A DNA stretch of 64,000 nt from contig NZ_LRUF01000008.1 in NCBI RefSeq assembly GCF_001550155.1, positions 248,001-312,000 on the forward strand, in the 5' to 3' direction. This document shows, one piece after another, positions 34,527-44,509 of the stretch. The stretch comes from Pseudoalteromonas arabiensis (GTDB lineage Bacteria; Pseudomonadota; Gammaproteobacteria; Enterobacterales; Alteromonadaceae). The notes below the pieces were generated by a model. That model was not told the DNA's origin. It did no database searches and saw only the letters and a list, made by a program, of their open reading frames with translations. The stretch's first letter is position 1; every line of letters begins with the position of its first letter. Made by a program: the position numbers and the translations under genes.

Positions 34527-35675
34527 TTAATCTTTACGTGTCATCACTAAGGTTATGACTCCTGCGACAATCCCCCAAAACGCCGAGCCAACGGTAAACA
34601 ATGTCAGGTTTGAAGCCGTCACTAAAAATGTCACTATGGCTGCCTCGGTATAATAAGCCTCCGTTAACGCTTGCTGTAAACTACTGGCAATTGTGGCAAA
34701 CAAGGCTATGCCCGCTAAGGCTAAAATCAGTGCTTGTGGTAAGCTCGCTACTAAACCAACTAATGTTGCCGCTAGTAACGCCATGATGATATAAAACACA
34801 CCACCAGCAATACTTGCCCAATAACGTTTATCAGGATTCTTATCAGCTTCGGGGCTCATACAAATTGCAGCGGTGATTGCCGCTAAGTTTATCGAGTAAC
34901 CACCAAACGGGGCAATCAATACATTTAAAAGCCCCGTAACATTCAAAGCCGCCGAAACTGGCGCCTTATATTGATGAGCCTTTAAAACAGCGATGCCCGG
35001 TAAGTTTTGCGATGTCATCGTCACAATAAACAGCGGTAAGCCTACGCTGATCATGGCATTTAAATCAAACTCAGGAGCAATAAACGCAAACTCACTTAAT
35101 TTCCATTGCCAACTGCTTGTATCGATTTGCCCAGTAAAGCCTGCCATTAAAAAGCCAACCACAACAACAGCTAACATCGCAAAACGCGGAAAATAACGTT
35201 TACCAAATAAGTAAACAGCGACCATGACACCAATGACTAATGACAGCTCATTCATAAAATTGAATACATCTATACCAAAATTCACTAAAACACCCGCCAG
35301 CATCGCACACGCTAACTGACTCGGAATTTTGTTCATCACTCTTTCAAAAATACCAGTGATCCCGCATAAAAACACCAATACTGCCGAGAACATAAACGCT
35401 CCAACAGCTTGATTTAAGGTATAACCTTGTGCGCTTGAAATAAGTAATGCTGCCCCCGTTGTCGACCACGCAATTAAAATAGGAACCTTATAGTAATATG
35501 ACAACGCAATAGAGCTTGCTCCCATCGCAAGGCCTAGCATAAGTACCCAACTGGCCACCAAATCAGGCGTACCACCTAGCACCATGACTAATTGATAAAT
35601 CAAGGCAATTGAGCTGGTAAAACCAATAATTACCGCTACTAGGCCCGCAGTTGCTCGACTGATCAGTTGACTCAT
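34527..35675 (-). CDS. BenE-family benzoate/proton symporter-like transporter
   Basis: 382 residues with about twelve hydrophobic segments. The family landmarks are GFTSSIALIYQLVMVLGG, ILIAWSTTGAALL, MLAGVLVNFGIDVF, and TSQNLPGIAVLKA followed by FGGYSINLAAITAAICMSPEADKN. BenE relatives carry benzoate or purine-like substrates. No aromatic catabolic genes are nearby, so the substrate is open. It leads the cupin gene and is divergent from the DUF5666 lipoprotein gene. Confidence 0.87.
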   Translation of the reverse strand: MSQLISRATAGLVAVIIGFTSSIALIYQLVMVLGGTPDLVASWVLMLGLAMGASSIALSYYYKVPILIAWSTTGAALLISSAQGYTLNQAVGAFMFSAVLVFLCGITGIFERVMNKIPSQLACAMLAGVLVNFGIDVFNFMNELSLVIGVMVAVYLFGKRYFPRFAMLAVVVVGFLMAGFTGQIDTSSWQWKLSEFAFIAPEFDLNAMISVGLPLFIVTMTSQNLPGIAVLKAHQYKAPVSAALNVTGLLNVLIAPFGGYSINLAAITAAICMSPEADKNPDKRYWASIAGGVFYIIMALLAATLVGLVASLPQALILALAGIALFATIASSLQQALTEAYYTEAAIVTFLVTASNLTLFTVGSAFWGIVAGVITLVMTRKD

Positions 35676-35894
35676 AAAGGGTAAACTCCTTGCAAAATAT
35701 GCAGATAAAAACCTACCTTATCGCAAGCCGTACACAATGACACTGTACACTTTTGTAGTATTTTAAGATTTATTTACTATACAGAACCAACGTTAGTTCT
35801 CGCTGCAAACATTAACAAAATTTAATTTGCTCTCCACCTTGTAGCAATCCTTGCTTAGTTAAACTACAAACACTGACTAATTTAAGGACTAATC

Positions 35895-37199
35895 ATGACT
35901 AAACTAAGCAATCAAAATCACTTATCTATTATCACATTAGCGACAATCAGCGCACTCCTTACTGGCTGTGGCAGTAGTGGTAACAATGAGCAACCAGCAC
36001 AAAATACGCTTACCCTTCCTAGTTTATTAGTCGGTGAGGTTAGTGCGCTATCTGATACCAGTATTACCGTTAATCAGCATCAAATTGCAGCAAATAATGC
36101 TGATATTGAAATTGATGACAACCGCGCATCAATCAAAGATCTAAAAATTGGTATGATGGTAGAAGTTGAAACGAATGGAAAAGAAGCAACAGAGATTGAC
36201 TACGATCCAAGCTTCAAAGGACCTATCAGTATTAACGAACAAGGCGCAACCATTGCAGGGATCAAACTAAATAACCTAAAGACAGAAAACCTGTCAGATG
36301 GCAGCCTTGTTGAGCTAAGTGGTTACAACAATAACCACAGTGAATTTACAGTTACCTACCAACAACCATTAACTAATAATGCAGAATTGGAGCTCGAAGG
36401 CTTCATTACTGAGTTAAATACCGCAGCATCTACATTTAAATTAGGTAATTTAACCATTCAATACCAACATGCAGATATAGACGGCACATTACAAAATAAC
36501 CAATATGTTGAGCTAGAAGGTTACCTAGATGGAAAATTAATCATTGCACACGAGGTTGACGCTGAGCACAATTTTGAAGGCAATGACAATACTGACACAG
36601 AATTACACGGCACAATTACGTTTATTAATAATGACATCACCCTCGTTACGCTGAATAATCAGTGGCAAGTTAGTATCACAGAACAAACCACGTTCGAAGA
36701 CATTACCCGCACAACATTAGCGATTGGAGATACAATTGAAGTAGATGCCGTATGGCAACAAGCTAATAACTGGTTCGTAGCTCACGAAATCGATCTTGAG
36801 AAAAGCCATACTGCGCCAAGTTCAACCCCTAGCTTTAGTGTTTCTGGTCTTGCCAACTACAGTGATGGAAACGTCATTATCAACGGGCTCAACTTACAAG
36901 TAACAAACAGAACGGTGTTTGAAGATGAGTTAACAGCAGATACACTTTCAGGTGAATGGTTAGAGCTTGAAGGGATTATTGACGGTCAAAACTATATTGT
37001 CAGTGAAGTCGAGCGTGACAACAGCAATGAGTTACTGGAGTTGAAAGGCATAGTGACTGCCAATGCATCACAACAAGCGAGCTTATTTGGCTATATTAGC
37101 GAAGATAACAGCTTAGCGAGCTTTACAGAGCAATATGTTGACCTAGAATGCCAGTGGGTACAAGATAATATTGTACGTGCATGCCAACTTGATGATTAA
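35895..37199 (+). CDS. DUF5666-repeat lipoprotein
   Basis: 434 residues beginning with a lipoprotein signal; the lipobox LLTGCGSSG puts the lipidated Cys near residue 25. The rest is a row of OB-like DUF5666 units, each with a pattern such as ITVNQHQI, LKIGMMVEVE, then VELEGYLDGK or WLELEGIIDGQNY. The function of DUF5666 proteins is unknown; they are often surface lipoproteins beside PepSY/two-component genes, as here. It is the first of a probable four-gene operon. Confidence 0.82.
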   Translation: MTKLSNQNHLSIITLATISALLTGCGSSGNNEQPAQNTLTLPSLLVGEVSALSDTSITVNQHQIAANNADIEIDDNRASIKDLKIGMMVEVETNGKEATEIDYDPSFKGPISINEQGATIAGIKLNNLKTENLSDGSLVELSGYNNNHSEFTVTYQQPLTNNAELELEGFITELNTAASTFKLGNLTIQYQHADIDGTLQNNQYVELEGYLDGKLIIAHEVDAEHNFEGNDNTDTELHGTITFINNDITLVTLNNQWQVSITEQTTFEDITRTTLAIGDTIEVDAVWQQANNWFVAHEIDLEKSHTAPSSTPSFSVSGLANYSDGNVIINGLNLQVTNRTVFEDELTADTLSGEWLELEGIIDGQNYIVSEVERDNSNELLELKGIVTANASQQASLFGYISEDNSLASFTEQYVDLECQWVQDNIVRACQLDD

Positions 37200-37256
37200 C
37201 AGTAAAATTTAATAATGGCAGCGCTAAATGTGCTGCCTAACCAATATCGAAACACT

Positions 37257-37790
37257 ATGAAAAAACTACTTCTAACTTGCTTATGTTTAATTTCAGGCCT
37301 TGCTTTTGCTGCCAGCTCAGCCATTTTCAATATGCTGGATTCAAGCTCTGCACCTGCACCAATCGATGTGCTATTTGGTATCGAACAACGCTACGCTAAA
37401 AATGCGGTTATTGTTGAATTTGAGTTTGAAATAGAAAAGGGTCAACGTGTTTATGAGGTCACGCTCTACCAAACAAAAAAACAACGTTTTATCGAGTTAC
37501 TTCTTGACCAATCAGGACACATCATTGAACAAGAATACGAACAGCCAGAATTAGATGAACAAGAAGAAATTGCGGCTGCAAACCTGATGACTAAAAAAGG
37601 GTATACATTGCATGGTCTGGTCAAACAGTTGGATGACGAACCGACCCATTACCTAATTGAAGCTCAATTAGAGCAAGACATGGGTATTTCCTATATGGTC
37701 GCCACGTTTGTAACAGATAAAGGGCGACACAAAAAAGCCATTGACCTTGAAACAGGTAAGAATTTGCCATTACTTCGTTGGGGCAATTAA
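37257..37790 (+). CDS. PepSY-like secreted protein
   Basis: Taken from the ATG at 37257 (177 residues) because it begins a signal peptide MKKLLLTCLCLISGLAFA. The open frame from 37215 adds 14 residues without a signal. The mature part has two PepSY-like units (VYEVTLYQTKKQRFIELLLD... and a second half ending TGKNLPLLRWG). PepSY proteins often modulate proteases or sensor kinases in the periplasm. Its TAA stop overlaps the ATG of the response regulator (TAATG), so translation is coupled, which suggests it feeds signals to the following kinase. Confidence 0.72.
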   Translation: MKKLLLTCLCLISGLAFAASSAIFNMLDSSSAPAPIDVLFGIEQRYAKNAVIVEFEFEIEKGQRVYEVTLYQTKKQRFIELLLDQSGHIIEQEYEQPELDEQEEIAAANLMTKKGYTLHGLVKQLDDEPTHYLIEAQLEQDMGISYMVATFVTDKGRHKKAIDLETGKNLPLLRWGN

Positions 37791-38473
37791 TGAAACTGTT
37801 ATTGGTTGAGGACGACCAACAAAATCGAGAGTTTTTATACAAAGCCTTTGTCGAGCAAGGCTACACACTCGATTGTGCAGAAGACGGCCAACAAGGGCTT
37901 ATGCTGGCAACTTGTGAGCACTACGACGCAATTGTACTTGATCGCATGCTTCCTAAGCTTGATGGTTTGCAAGTATTACTAGCACTTAGAGCTACAGGAA
38001 AAACGACCCCTGTATTGATTTTATCGGCGCTCGATAAAGTTGATGACAGGGTAACAGGTTTAAAAGCAGGCGGAGATGACTACTTAACCAAGCCTTTCTC
38101 ATTTTCAGAACTGGCTATTCGAGTAGAAAACTTAATAAAACGACATACCTTTCACGCACCGTTAACTACAAAAATTAATCTTGCTAACCTAACGCTTGAT
38201 TATAGTGATCAACGGGTTGACGTAAATGGCAAAACACTCAACTTACAACCCAAAGAATTTAAACTACTTAGATATTTACTTGATCATCAAAATAAACTCG
38301 TCACCCGTACTCTATTATTTGAGTCGGTTTGGGAGTATCACTTTGATCCAGGTACCAACGTGATTGATGTTCATATTGCAAGGCTTCGTAAAAAACTTGC
38401 TGAGGCATCTGCACAATTAGAAATAGAAACAGTACGTGGTGTAGGCTACAGGTTAAAGGCGAATGTAAGTTGA
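37790..38473 (+). CDS. OmpR/QseB-family response regulator
   Basis: 227 residues from the ATG that overlaps the preceding stop. Receiver: LLLVEDDQQNREFL, acceptor Asp in IVLDRMLPKLDG, Lys in DDYLTKPFSFSEL. Winged helix: LNLQPKEFKLLRYLLDHQ and VIDVHIARLRKKL, ending VRGVGYRLKA. It activates or represses sigma-70 promoters after phosphorylation by the kinase that follows. The stop overlaps the kinase ATG by one base. Confidence 0.92.
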   Translation: MKLLLVEDDQQNREFLYKAFVEQGYTLDCAEDGQQGLMLATCEHYDAIVLDRMLPKLDGLQVLLALRATGKTTPVLILSALDKVDDRVTGLKAGGDDYLTKPFSFSELAIRVENLIKRHTFHAPLTTKINLANLTLDYSDQRVDVNGKTLNLQPKEFKLLRYLLDHQNKLVTRTLLFESVWEYHFDPGTNVIDVHIARLRKKLAEASAQLEIETVRGVGYRLKANVS

Positions 38474-39795
38474 TGAATGAACATGGCCTGCGTTTGTTCG
38501 ACCCTAGAAAAAGTTCCGTCTGGCGTTTAACGCTCGCGTTTGCAGCAATCACAGCGGTTACTTTACTGCTCGCGATTATACTTATCTATCAGTTATTACT
38601 GGGTGAACAAAGCCGCCAAGTTGAAAGGCGTCTTGATGCTGAAAAAACACGTATCGAAGCACTTGCTTCAGAGTTTGACAAAGGAAGCTTTTTTCAACAA
38701 CTTGATGTATTTAGAAACGAAGGTGAAATTTTAATTTTTTGGCAAAGCGAGTATGAACAAAGCCAGCAGCTCAGTTTTTTGCCTGATAACATTCCCGCAC
38801 TACCGCAAACCATTGTTTTTCCTGTTCTTGATACCGGGCGCGGACAAATCCGTCTACTAACAACTGGCAAAGTTAAAACACATCATGGTGATATTGTACT
38901 TGCCACCGCCACAGAGCATTTACAACGCTTAATTGTCGACTTTAAATCTATCGCTAGCTGGACTTTCATTATAGCCATCGTGCTGACAGGTCTATTTGGA
39001 TATTTATTTTCTCGCCGGCATTTACGCCGTGTTAATTATTTTAATGAAACTGCCGAACAAGTACAAAATGGCGACTTGAGTGCGCGCCTGTCTCATAAAA
39101 ATAAAGGCGATGAATTCGACCGCTTAGCAGCACATATAAATACCATGCTTGATGCTGTAGAAGAAAATTTCGCACTCGTGCAGGGTATAACCGACAACAT
39201 TGCCCATGACTTAAAAACCCCACTGACACGATTAAAGCTTAACATAGAAAAGCGCTTAGAAGATCAACCCCAAATGGGTTATGAGCTTGAGCAACTCAAT
39301 AATATCATTAATACATTTGATGCCATGCTTAAACTCACGCGTCTTGAGCATGGGCAGTTTCCATTGAAACTTGAAACAATCGACAGTAGCCAGCTTACTC
39401 ACGATGTATGTGAGATATTACAACCCAGCGCAGAACAAAATGACCAAATAATTTGTGTAAATATCACTTCTCCTTGGCAATTAAACGGCGATAGAAACCT
39501 AATCTTCCAAGCAATATTTAACCTCGTTGAAAATGCCATAAAATACGCAGGTAAAGGCGCGACCATCACATTAGCACTTGATGAGAAAAGTCTTTCAGTC
39601 ACCGATAATGGTAAAGGCGTTAACGAGCAAGATTTAAAGCAACTAACTAAGCGCTTTTATCGCAGTGATCCAGCTCGTCAACATGAAGGGTTTGGTTTAG
39701 GCCTTGCAACAGTCAAAGCAATTTGCAACCGACATAAGCTAAATTTATCGCTTAGCTCAGACAATGGCTTTTGTGTAAAAATAACCAATGATTAA
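38473..39795 (+). CDS. Membrane sensor histidine kinase (QseC/CpxA-like)
   Basis: 440 residues from the ATG overlapping the previous stop. A first transmembrane helix (~17-37), a ~110-residue periplasmic sensor, a second helix (~157-178), a HAMP linker, HisKA with the acceptor His in ITDNIAHDLKTPLTRLKL, and the ATPase domain (NLVENAIKYAGKG, DNGKGVNEQD, EGFGLGLATV). It is co-transcribed with the DUF5666 lipoprotein and PepSY-like protein, which probably belong to its signalling input. The stop codon shares TTAA with the convergent ATP-grasp gene. Confidence 0.92.
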   Translation: MNEHGLRLFDPRKSSVWRLTLAFAAITAVTLLLAIILIYQLLLGEQSRQVERRLDAEKTRIEALASEFDKGSFFQQLDVFRNEGEILIFWQSEYEQSQQLSFLPDNIPALPQTIVFPVLDTGRGQIRLLTTGKVKTHHGDIVLATATEHLQRLIVDFKSIASWTFIIAIVLTGLFGYLFSRRHLRRVNYFNETAEQVQNGDLSARLSHKNKGDEFDRLAAHINTMLDAVEENFALVQGITDNIAHDLKTPLTRLKLNIEKRLEDQPQMGYELEQLNNIINTFDAMLKLTRLEHGQFPLKLETIDSSQLTHDVCEILQPSAEQNDQIICVNITSPWQLNGDRNLIFQAIFNLVENAIKYAGKGATITLALDEKSLSVTDNGKGVNEQDLKQLTKRFYRSDPARQHEGFGLGLATVKAICNRHKLNLSLSSDNGFCVKITND

Positions 39796-40748
39796 GCGGC
39801 ATCCTCTGCTGCTTTCTCTACATTCTCAAGCTGTTCAGGCTTATCAAAAATACCTAAACGGATACGAATAAAATGCAAAATCTCTTTTGCAACATCAATT
39901 CCCAACGCCCCTTCTAAACCTTCAAAGCCTGGGCTTGAGTTTGCTTCGCATATTTTGAAATGTTGCTCATCAAATAATAAATCAATGCCCGCCACATCAA
40001 GGTTAAGTACATTCGCAGTTTGTGTTGCAAGCCATTCGATCTCTGGGGTTATCGGAAATGACTTACCAGTACCACCGGCACTGACATTGGCTTTAAAGTT
40101 TTTGCCCTGCGAGTTACGTTCCATACAAGCAACAGCACGGCCACCGATAGTAAGTACTCGCAAATCACGACCGTGACTTGACTTAACAAACTGCTGCAAA
40201 ATAATGTTTGCTTGTGGATTTGCAGCCTCAATTAACTGCATTAAATCATCAAACTCTTCTTTTGATTTTGATAAAAATACGCCACTGCCTTGCGAGCCTG
40301 ATAACGTTTTAATCACCACAGGAAAACCGATTTGTTTTTCAACTAAATCAATATTAACTGGAAACTTAACGAGCATAGTGTTGGGGGTTGGTAAATTACA
40401 CTCAGCTAAAATTTGCTGCGCAAATAACTTGTCTTTCACCGTTTCGATTGACTGCGAGCTATTCACGCAATACACGCCTAAACGCTCAAGATGGCGGATA
40501 ATTGCCAATGCAAAATAGGTTGTGCTCGCGCCCATACGAGGAATCACAAAGTCAGGCAACTGTACAGAGTGACCATCAATCAAAATACTTTTACCATCTT
40601 CACGAGTGATCGTTAAATCAAACTGATCAGGCGAATAAACTTGTAAATCAATGCCTTCCTCTTTCGCCGCTGCAAGTAAACGTTCAACTTCGTAAGTTTC
40701 TTGCTTTAACAAGCCTTGGCTATCTTTATAAATGATCCACCCGCGCAT
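39792..40748 (-). CDS. RimK-like ATP-grasp ligase
   Basis: 318 residues, near E. coli RimK (300). Features: VNSSQSIETVKDKLFAQQIL, the ATP-binding VVIKTLSGSQGSGVFL, ILQQFVKSSHGRDLRVLTIG, and the Mg-binding AGIDLLFDEQHFKICEANSSPGFEGLE. RimK-like enzymes add glutamate or similar residues to protein or peptide ends; E. coli RimK modifies ribosomal protein S6. About 25 extra C-terminal residues (EQLENVEKAAEDAA) form an acidic tail. No partner peptidase is adjacent. Confidence 0.88.
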   Translation of the reverse strand: MRGWIIYKDSQGLLKQETYEVERLLAAAKEEGIDLQVYSPDQFDLTITREDGKSILIDGHSVQLPDFVIPRMGASTTYFALAIIRHLERLGVYCVNSSQSIETVKDKLFAQQILAECNLPTPNTMLVKFPVNIDLVEKQIGFPVVIKTLSGSQGSGVFLSKSKEEFDDLMQLIEAANPQANIILQQFVKSSHGRDLRVLTIGGRAVACMERNSQGKNFKANVSAGGTGKSFPITPEIEWLATQTANVLNLDVAGIDLLFDEQHFKICEANSSPGFEGLEGALGIDVAKEILHFIRIRLGIFDKPEQLENVEKAAEDAA

Positions 40749-40944
40749 AAGTCGGTACCTCTAATATTGGAGTTTCGGTGACAAAAAAACGCGGATTATG
40801 CTCATCATCGGGGAGTGAGTAAAACAAGTTAATTTTATCGTCACGATGATAAAAATGACTACAAACTGAATAAACATTGACCACATTGTTAAATTGAGGT
40901 AAAAAGTCACAGTAAGTTAACAATAAACCCGATTAGAGAAACAT

Positions 40945-41481
40945 GTGAACAGGACGCTTGCATTAATCTTCATTATTCCACTGAGCGTATTTGCCTTAAA
41001 TGAATGGCATATTCAAAGTGGTGCCTTTAAGTTACAGTCAAATGCTGAGGAGCTTTTTGTTTCCAATGATACGCTGGCTAAACACACGATTCCGCAGCCC
41101 GTTGTTAACCTAACAGCACCACTTAATCAGCTTTCAAATCGTGCACACGATTATCTTTATAAACAAGGCCGTTTGCCTAAAAGGCTCAATAATACAACGT
41201 TTAGCAAGTTTGACCTTGGCACTCTAAAAACACTGCAATCCGGTGATAACTTCATTCTTATCGTTGACGAGCATCAAAGTTATACTGTCGAAATAACCAA
41301 TATTATTGAAGCAAGTAATGGTAACCGCAGTGTGTTTGGCAAGGTGAATGATCACACTAACGCATTTCATCAAGCTGTAATGACTCTTACCGACAACACG
41401 CTGCAAGGGCAGTTTAACGCTGGCGATAAGAGTTATAAATTTGAAAGCTTTGGCGAGTTTGGCTGGGTTTCAAAAATTTAA
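40945..41481 (+). CDS. Hypothetical secreted protein, GTG start
   Basis: 178 residues beginning with a GTG codon and a signal-like stretch (MNRTLALIFIIPLSVFAL). The mature part contains LGTLKTLQSGDNFILIVDEHQSYTVEI and later GNRSVFGKVN and FESFGEFGWVSK, a beta-rich pattern like the N-terminal propeptide-type domains of secreted metalloproteases. That likeness is weak and no peptidase motif is present. No close family is recognised. It is convergent with the NPP gene, with a hairpin in between. Confidence 0.6.
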   Translation: MNRTLALIFIIPLSVFALNEWHIQSGAFKLQSNAEELFVSNDTLAKHTIPQPVVNLTAPLNQLSNRAHDYLYKQGRLPKRLNNTTFSKFDLGTLKTLQSGDNFILIVDEHQSYTVEITNIIEASNGNRSVFGKVNDHTNAFHQAVMTLTDNTLQGQFNAGDKSYKFESFGEFGWVSKI

Positions 41482-41484
41482 CCT

Positions 41485-41512
41485 AGCCATTTAAACTTTT
41501 TATTTAATGGCT
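41485..41512. terminator. Hairpin between convergent genes
   Basis: AGCCATTTAAA pairs with TTTAATGGCT (one bulge) around a T-rich loop. The right arm runs into the end of the phosphodiesterase gene. Confidence 0.45.
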
Positions 41513-42690
41513 GGCCACAAAGTTTCACCATCACTGTCGATTGGGCTTAAAATTTTCAGTCCTAATAGTTTCGCAATAAGCGGATACACATCTAAGTTAT
41601 TCACTTCATCTAGCTGTACATGTCGTTTAAATGCAGGGCCCGAGGCAATAAACGTCGCGGCCATATCATCTGTGTATGCATAGCCATGCGTACCTAAATA
41701 AGAAGCCATTTTACTATCAGTAAATACGCGCGGTGCTGTGGTTTGTAAAACAATATCACCAACCCGAGGGCCTTTATCGTAATAATAATCGCGCTTTTGC
41801 TGGTCAGTTAAAACGATATAACGGCCATCTGCTGCTTTAGCAAGCTTTTTACTAAAACCCTTGATGTCTGCTTTGCTATTTGGTTTTGCATAGTACAAAA
41901 CGCGAGGACCGGTGTTTTGCACCATAAAATTATCGTCTTTTGGCAGACTATCTATTTTGATGCTCATGCTTGGATCAACAGATGCCATACCATGATCAGA
42001 CACAATCACTAAGTTAATATTTTCATCAAGCGCTTTTAAACGCGTGTGCAAGTCAGCCATTAAACTATCTAGCTGTTGAACCGCATCGTATGTCTGTTGT
42101 GCATCTGGGCCATACTCATGCCCCATGCTATCCACTAACGAAAAATAGCTTACCACCAAACGCGGGCGCTGCGCTTTTGGCAAGCTTAACCACTGAATAA
42201 TTTGATCAACACGCTTTTGGTAATCACTGTGTTTAGAATAATGATAAAAGTAATCAGGTAACATGCCATTAAAGCGCGCATCAGACTCTGGCCAAAAATA
42301 AGTAGCTGCTTTTACACCTTGCATTTGTGCAAGATTCCAAAGCGGAATACCATTCAGCCAAGTGCTGTCATCTTTACCCTTACCCATTTTGTAGCACTCA
42401 TTACGCTCAGTATCACAAAAACGGTTATCAACAATACCGTGGTTGACTGGCAATAAACCAGTAATGATAGACACGTGATTAGGAAAGGTTTTCGTCGGAT
42501 ACACAGGGCGCATTTTGGTGGCTCGTACGCCCTGTTCACTGATTATTTTTAGATTTTTAGCATCATGTTTTTCAATATAATCCCAACGGAATCCGTCAAT
42601 CGAAATAAGTACAACACTCTGTTCTTCAGCAGCTTTAACCACTGCACTGGATGCCAGTAAAGCGAAAAAAATAAAAGGCCAAATACGCAT
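41500..42690 (-). CDS. Secreted NPP-type nucleotide pyrophosphatase/phosphodiesterase
   Basis: 396 residues with a signal peptide (ends VVKAAE). Alkaline-phosphatase-superfamily NPP signature: metal site ISIDGFRWDYI, nucleophile Thr in PTKTFPNHVS, SLVDSMGHEYGP, VSDHGMASV and GTHGY. These periplasmic or secreted enzymes split nucleotide pyrophosphates or phosphodiesters and could supply phosphate or nucleosides. It is a single gene with its own promoter region of about 250 bases shared divergently with dgt. Confidence 0.92.
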   Translation of the reverse strand: MRIWPFIFFALLASSAVVKAAEEQSVVLISIDGFRWDYIEKHDAKNLKIISEQGVRATKMRPVYPTKTFPNHVSIITGLLPVNHGIVDNRFCDTERNECYKMGKGKDDSTWLNGIPLWNLAQMQGVKAATYFWPESDARFNGMLPDYFYHYSKHSDYQKRVDQIIQWLSLPKAQRPRLVVSYFSLVDSMGHEYGPDAQQTYDAVQQLDSLMADLHTRLKALDENINLVIVSDHGMASVDPSMSIKIDSLPKDDNFMVQNTGPRVLYYAKPNSKADIKGFSKKLAKAADGRYIVLTDQQKRDYYYDKGPRVGDIVLQTTAPRVFTDSKMASYLGTHGYAYTDDMAATFIASGPAFKRHVQLDEVNNLDVYPLIAKLLGLKILSPIDSDGETLWPAIK

Positions 42691-42956
42691 TAAGAATCCT
42701 TGTAAATTAATTTTTTAAGTCATTAAGTTAGTGTATCTAACTCACTTTAAAATTTTGTGATCATAGCCACAGCGACTTTTTAGCGCGTAACTAAGTACAA
42801 TCATTTAATAGCAAGTAGTTTGAGCAAAGTACGCAAACTAAAATTATAACTTAAAACTAATATTTTAATTTATGATACAAGCTGTTAGATTAAATTTAAT
42901 CTTTAAAATCACCAAAAGTAATCACCACGACTGTAATTTACTTGGTAGGAATAGAA

Positions 42957-44414
42957 ATGATCGATTTTCGAAAAAAAATAACACCCGCTCGTGAAATGCG
43001 CTCTACCAATAATTTACATACAGCGCTTGAAAGCGACCGTGGTCGCATTATTAATAGCGCAGCCATTCGCCGGTTACAGCAGAAAACTCAAGTGTTTCCG
43101 CTTGAGCGTAATGCTGCTGTGCGCTCGCGCTTAACTCACTCGCTCGAAGTACAGCAAGTTGGTCGCTTTATAGTACAAACAATTTTTAATAAATTAAGCG
43201 ATGCTCAGCAAAAAGAGTATGGCCTTAAAGGGCTAGAAAGACCTTTAGAAAGCCTTATTGAAATGGCCTGTTTGATGCACGATATTGGCAACCCGCCTTT
43301 TGGTCACTTTGGTGAGGCTGCTATTAATCAGTGGTTTGCTAAGCATTTAGATGAACTTGTTCCTGCGCCATGTAAAGCGGTTGGCATAAGTGTTATTTTT
43401 AAACACCTTGCGCAAGATATAAAAAGCTTTGAAGGTAATGCGCAAGGTATTCGTATAGTTCATTCTTTATTGTCACTCAATTTAACCTACAGCCAAACCG
43501 CTGGTATTTTAAAATACACCCGCCCTGCCAGTATGTCTAAAAAAGATAGTCCGACTAACAAAGATTATTTGATGAAAAAAGTCGGCTACTATTTTAGCGA
43601 AAAAACCTTCATAGACGCATTACGAACAGAGCTTGAAATAGAGCAATATTGCCGACACCCTGCAAGTTATATAATGGAAGCTGCTGACGATATTTCGTAC
43701 TGCCTTGCCGACATAGAAGATGCAGTAGAAAAAGGCATCATTAGTGTCGATATACTTTGTGACAAGCTAAAAGAACAATATATCAAAACGCTCACAAACC
43801 TGACATTAGACAATACGAAACACGGTGACTTTGCAGAAAAAGCAATTGATTACGCACTAAGTAAAGCCGCTGAGCAGCCATATAACTTTAACAGCGAATT
43901 CTTTATTTACCTGCGAGTAACCTTACTACATCCTTTAGTAAATTATGCTGCTGAGCGCTTTATCAAAAATATTGAAGCTATTTACCATGGCGATTTTAAT
44001 CAAGCACTGCTTGAGGATCGCAGCCACTTACATGCCGTAACAAAAACGCTGAAACAGGTCGCGCTTAACCACGTATTCTGCCACAAAGAAGTTGAACGAC
44101 TTGAACTTCAAGGTTACCGTATCATTAGCGGCTTACTTGATTGCTATAAACCTTTGCTAGCACTTGATCACGATAGCTTTAAGCGAGCATTAAAAGGCGA
44201 TAACAACTTACTTATTGAAAGTAGACTTGTTAAAAAACTTTCTAACAAGCACTTAAACAGCTACCAAAAAGCCATAGATGCGCTTAAAGCTGAGCCTGGT
44301 CACTATGCAGCTTATGAGTTTTATTATCGTTGTCGCTTAGTTCAAGATTATATCAGCGGTATGACTGACCAATTTGCTTACGATGAATATCGCGCTTTAA
44401 TGGTTCTCGAATAA
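42957..44414 (+). CDS. dgt: Deoxyguanosinetriphosphate triphosphohydrolase
   Basis: 485 residues from the ATG at 42957 (TAGGAATAG ribosome site); the in-frame TTG at 42942 is inside that site. E. coli Dgt has 505. HD-domain motifs: SRLTHSLEVQQVGR, ACLMHDIGNPPFGHFGEAAI, a middle QAGILKYTRP-like segment (TAGILKYTRPASM), and ADDISYCLADIEDAVEKG. It hydrolyses dGTP to deoxyguanosine and triphosphate. Dgt-type enzymes balance dNTP pools, and some act against phage. No defence genes are beside it. Confidence 0.93.
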   Translation: MIDFRKKITPAREMRSTNNLHTALESDRGRIINSAAIRRLQQKTQVFPLERNAAVRSRLTHSLEVQQVGRFIVQTIFNKLSDAQQKEYGLKGLERPLESLIEMACLMHDIGNPPFGHFGEAAINQWFAKHLDELVPAPCKAVGISVIFKHLAQDIKSFEGNAQGIRIVHSLLSLNLTYSQTAGILKYTRPASMSKKDSPTNKDYLMKKVGYYFSEKTFIDALRTELEIEQYCRHPASYIMEAADDISYCLADIEDAVEKGIISVDILCDKLKEQYIKTLTNLTLDNTKHGDFAEKAIDYALSKAAEQPYNFNSEFFIYLRVTLLHPLVNYAAERFIKNIEAIYHGDFNQALLEDRSHLHAVTKTLKQVALNHVFCHKEVERLELQGYRIISGLLDCYKPLLALDHDSFKRALKGDNNLLIESRLVKKLSNKHLNSYQKAIDALKAEPGHYAAYEFYYRCRLVQDYISGMTDQFAYDEYRALMVLE

Positions 44415-44509
44415 ACCTAATTTGTTAACCAAATGTGGATAAATTAGTCGACTAAGCTTAAAATAATTCAATATATAGTCACCAGCTAAACTTCACTGGT
44501 CAGGAATCT

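Noticed and set aside
40726..40923. 65-residue minus-strand open frame upstream of the ATP-grasp gene
   Set aside because: It overlaps the start of the rimK-like gene, has no ribosome site and no protein-like pattern.
42957..44414. dGTPase as part of an anti-phage island
   Set aside because: The sequence is of the housekeeping Dgt type and no defence gene is adjacent.
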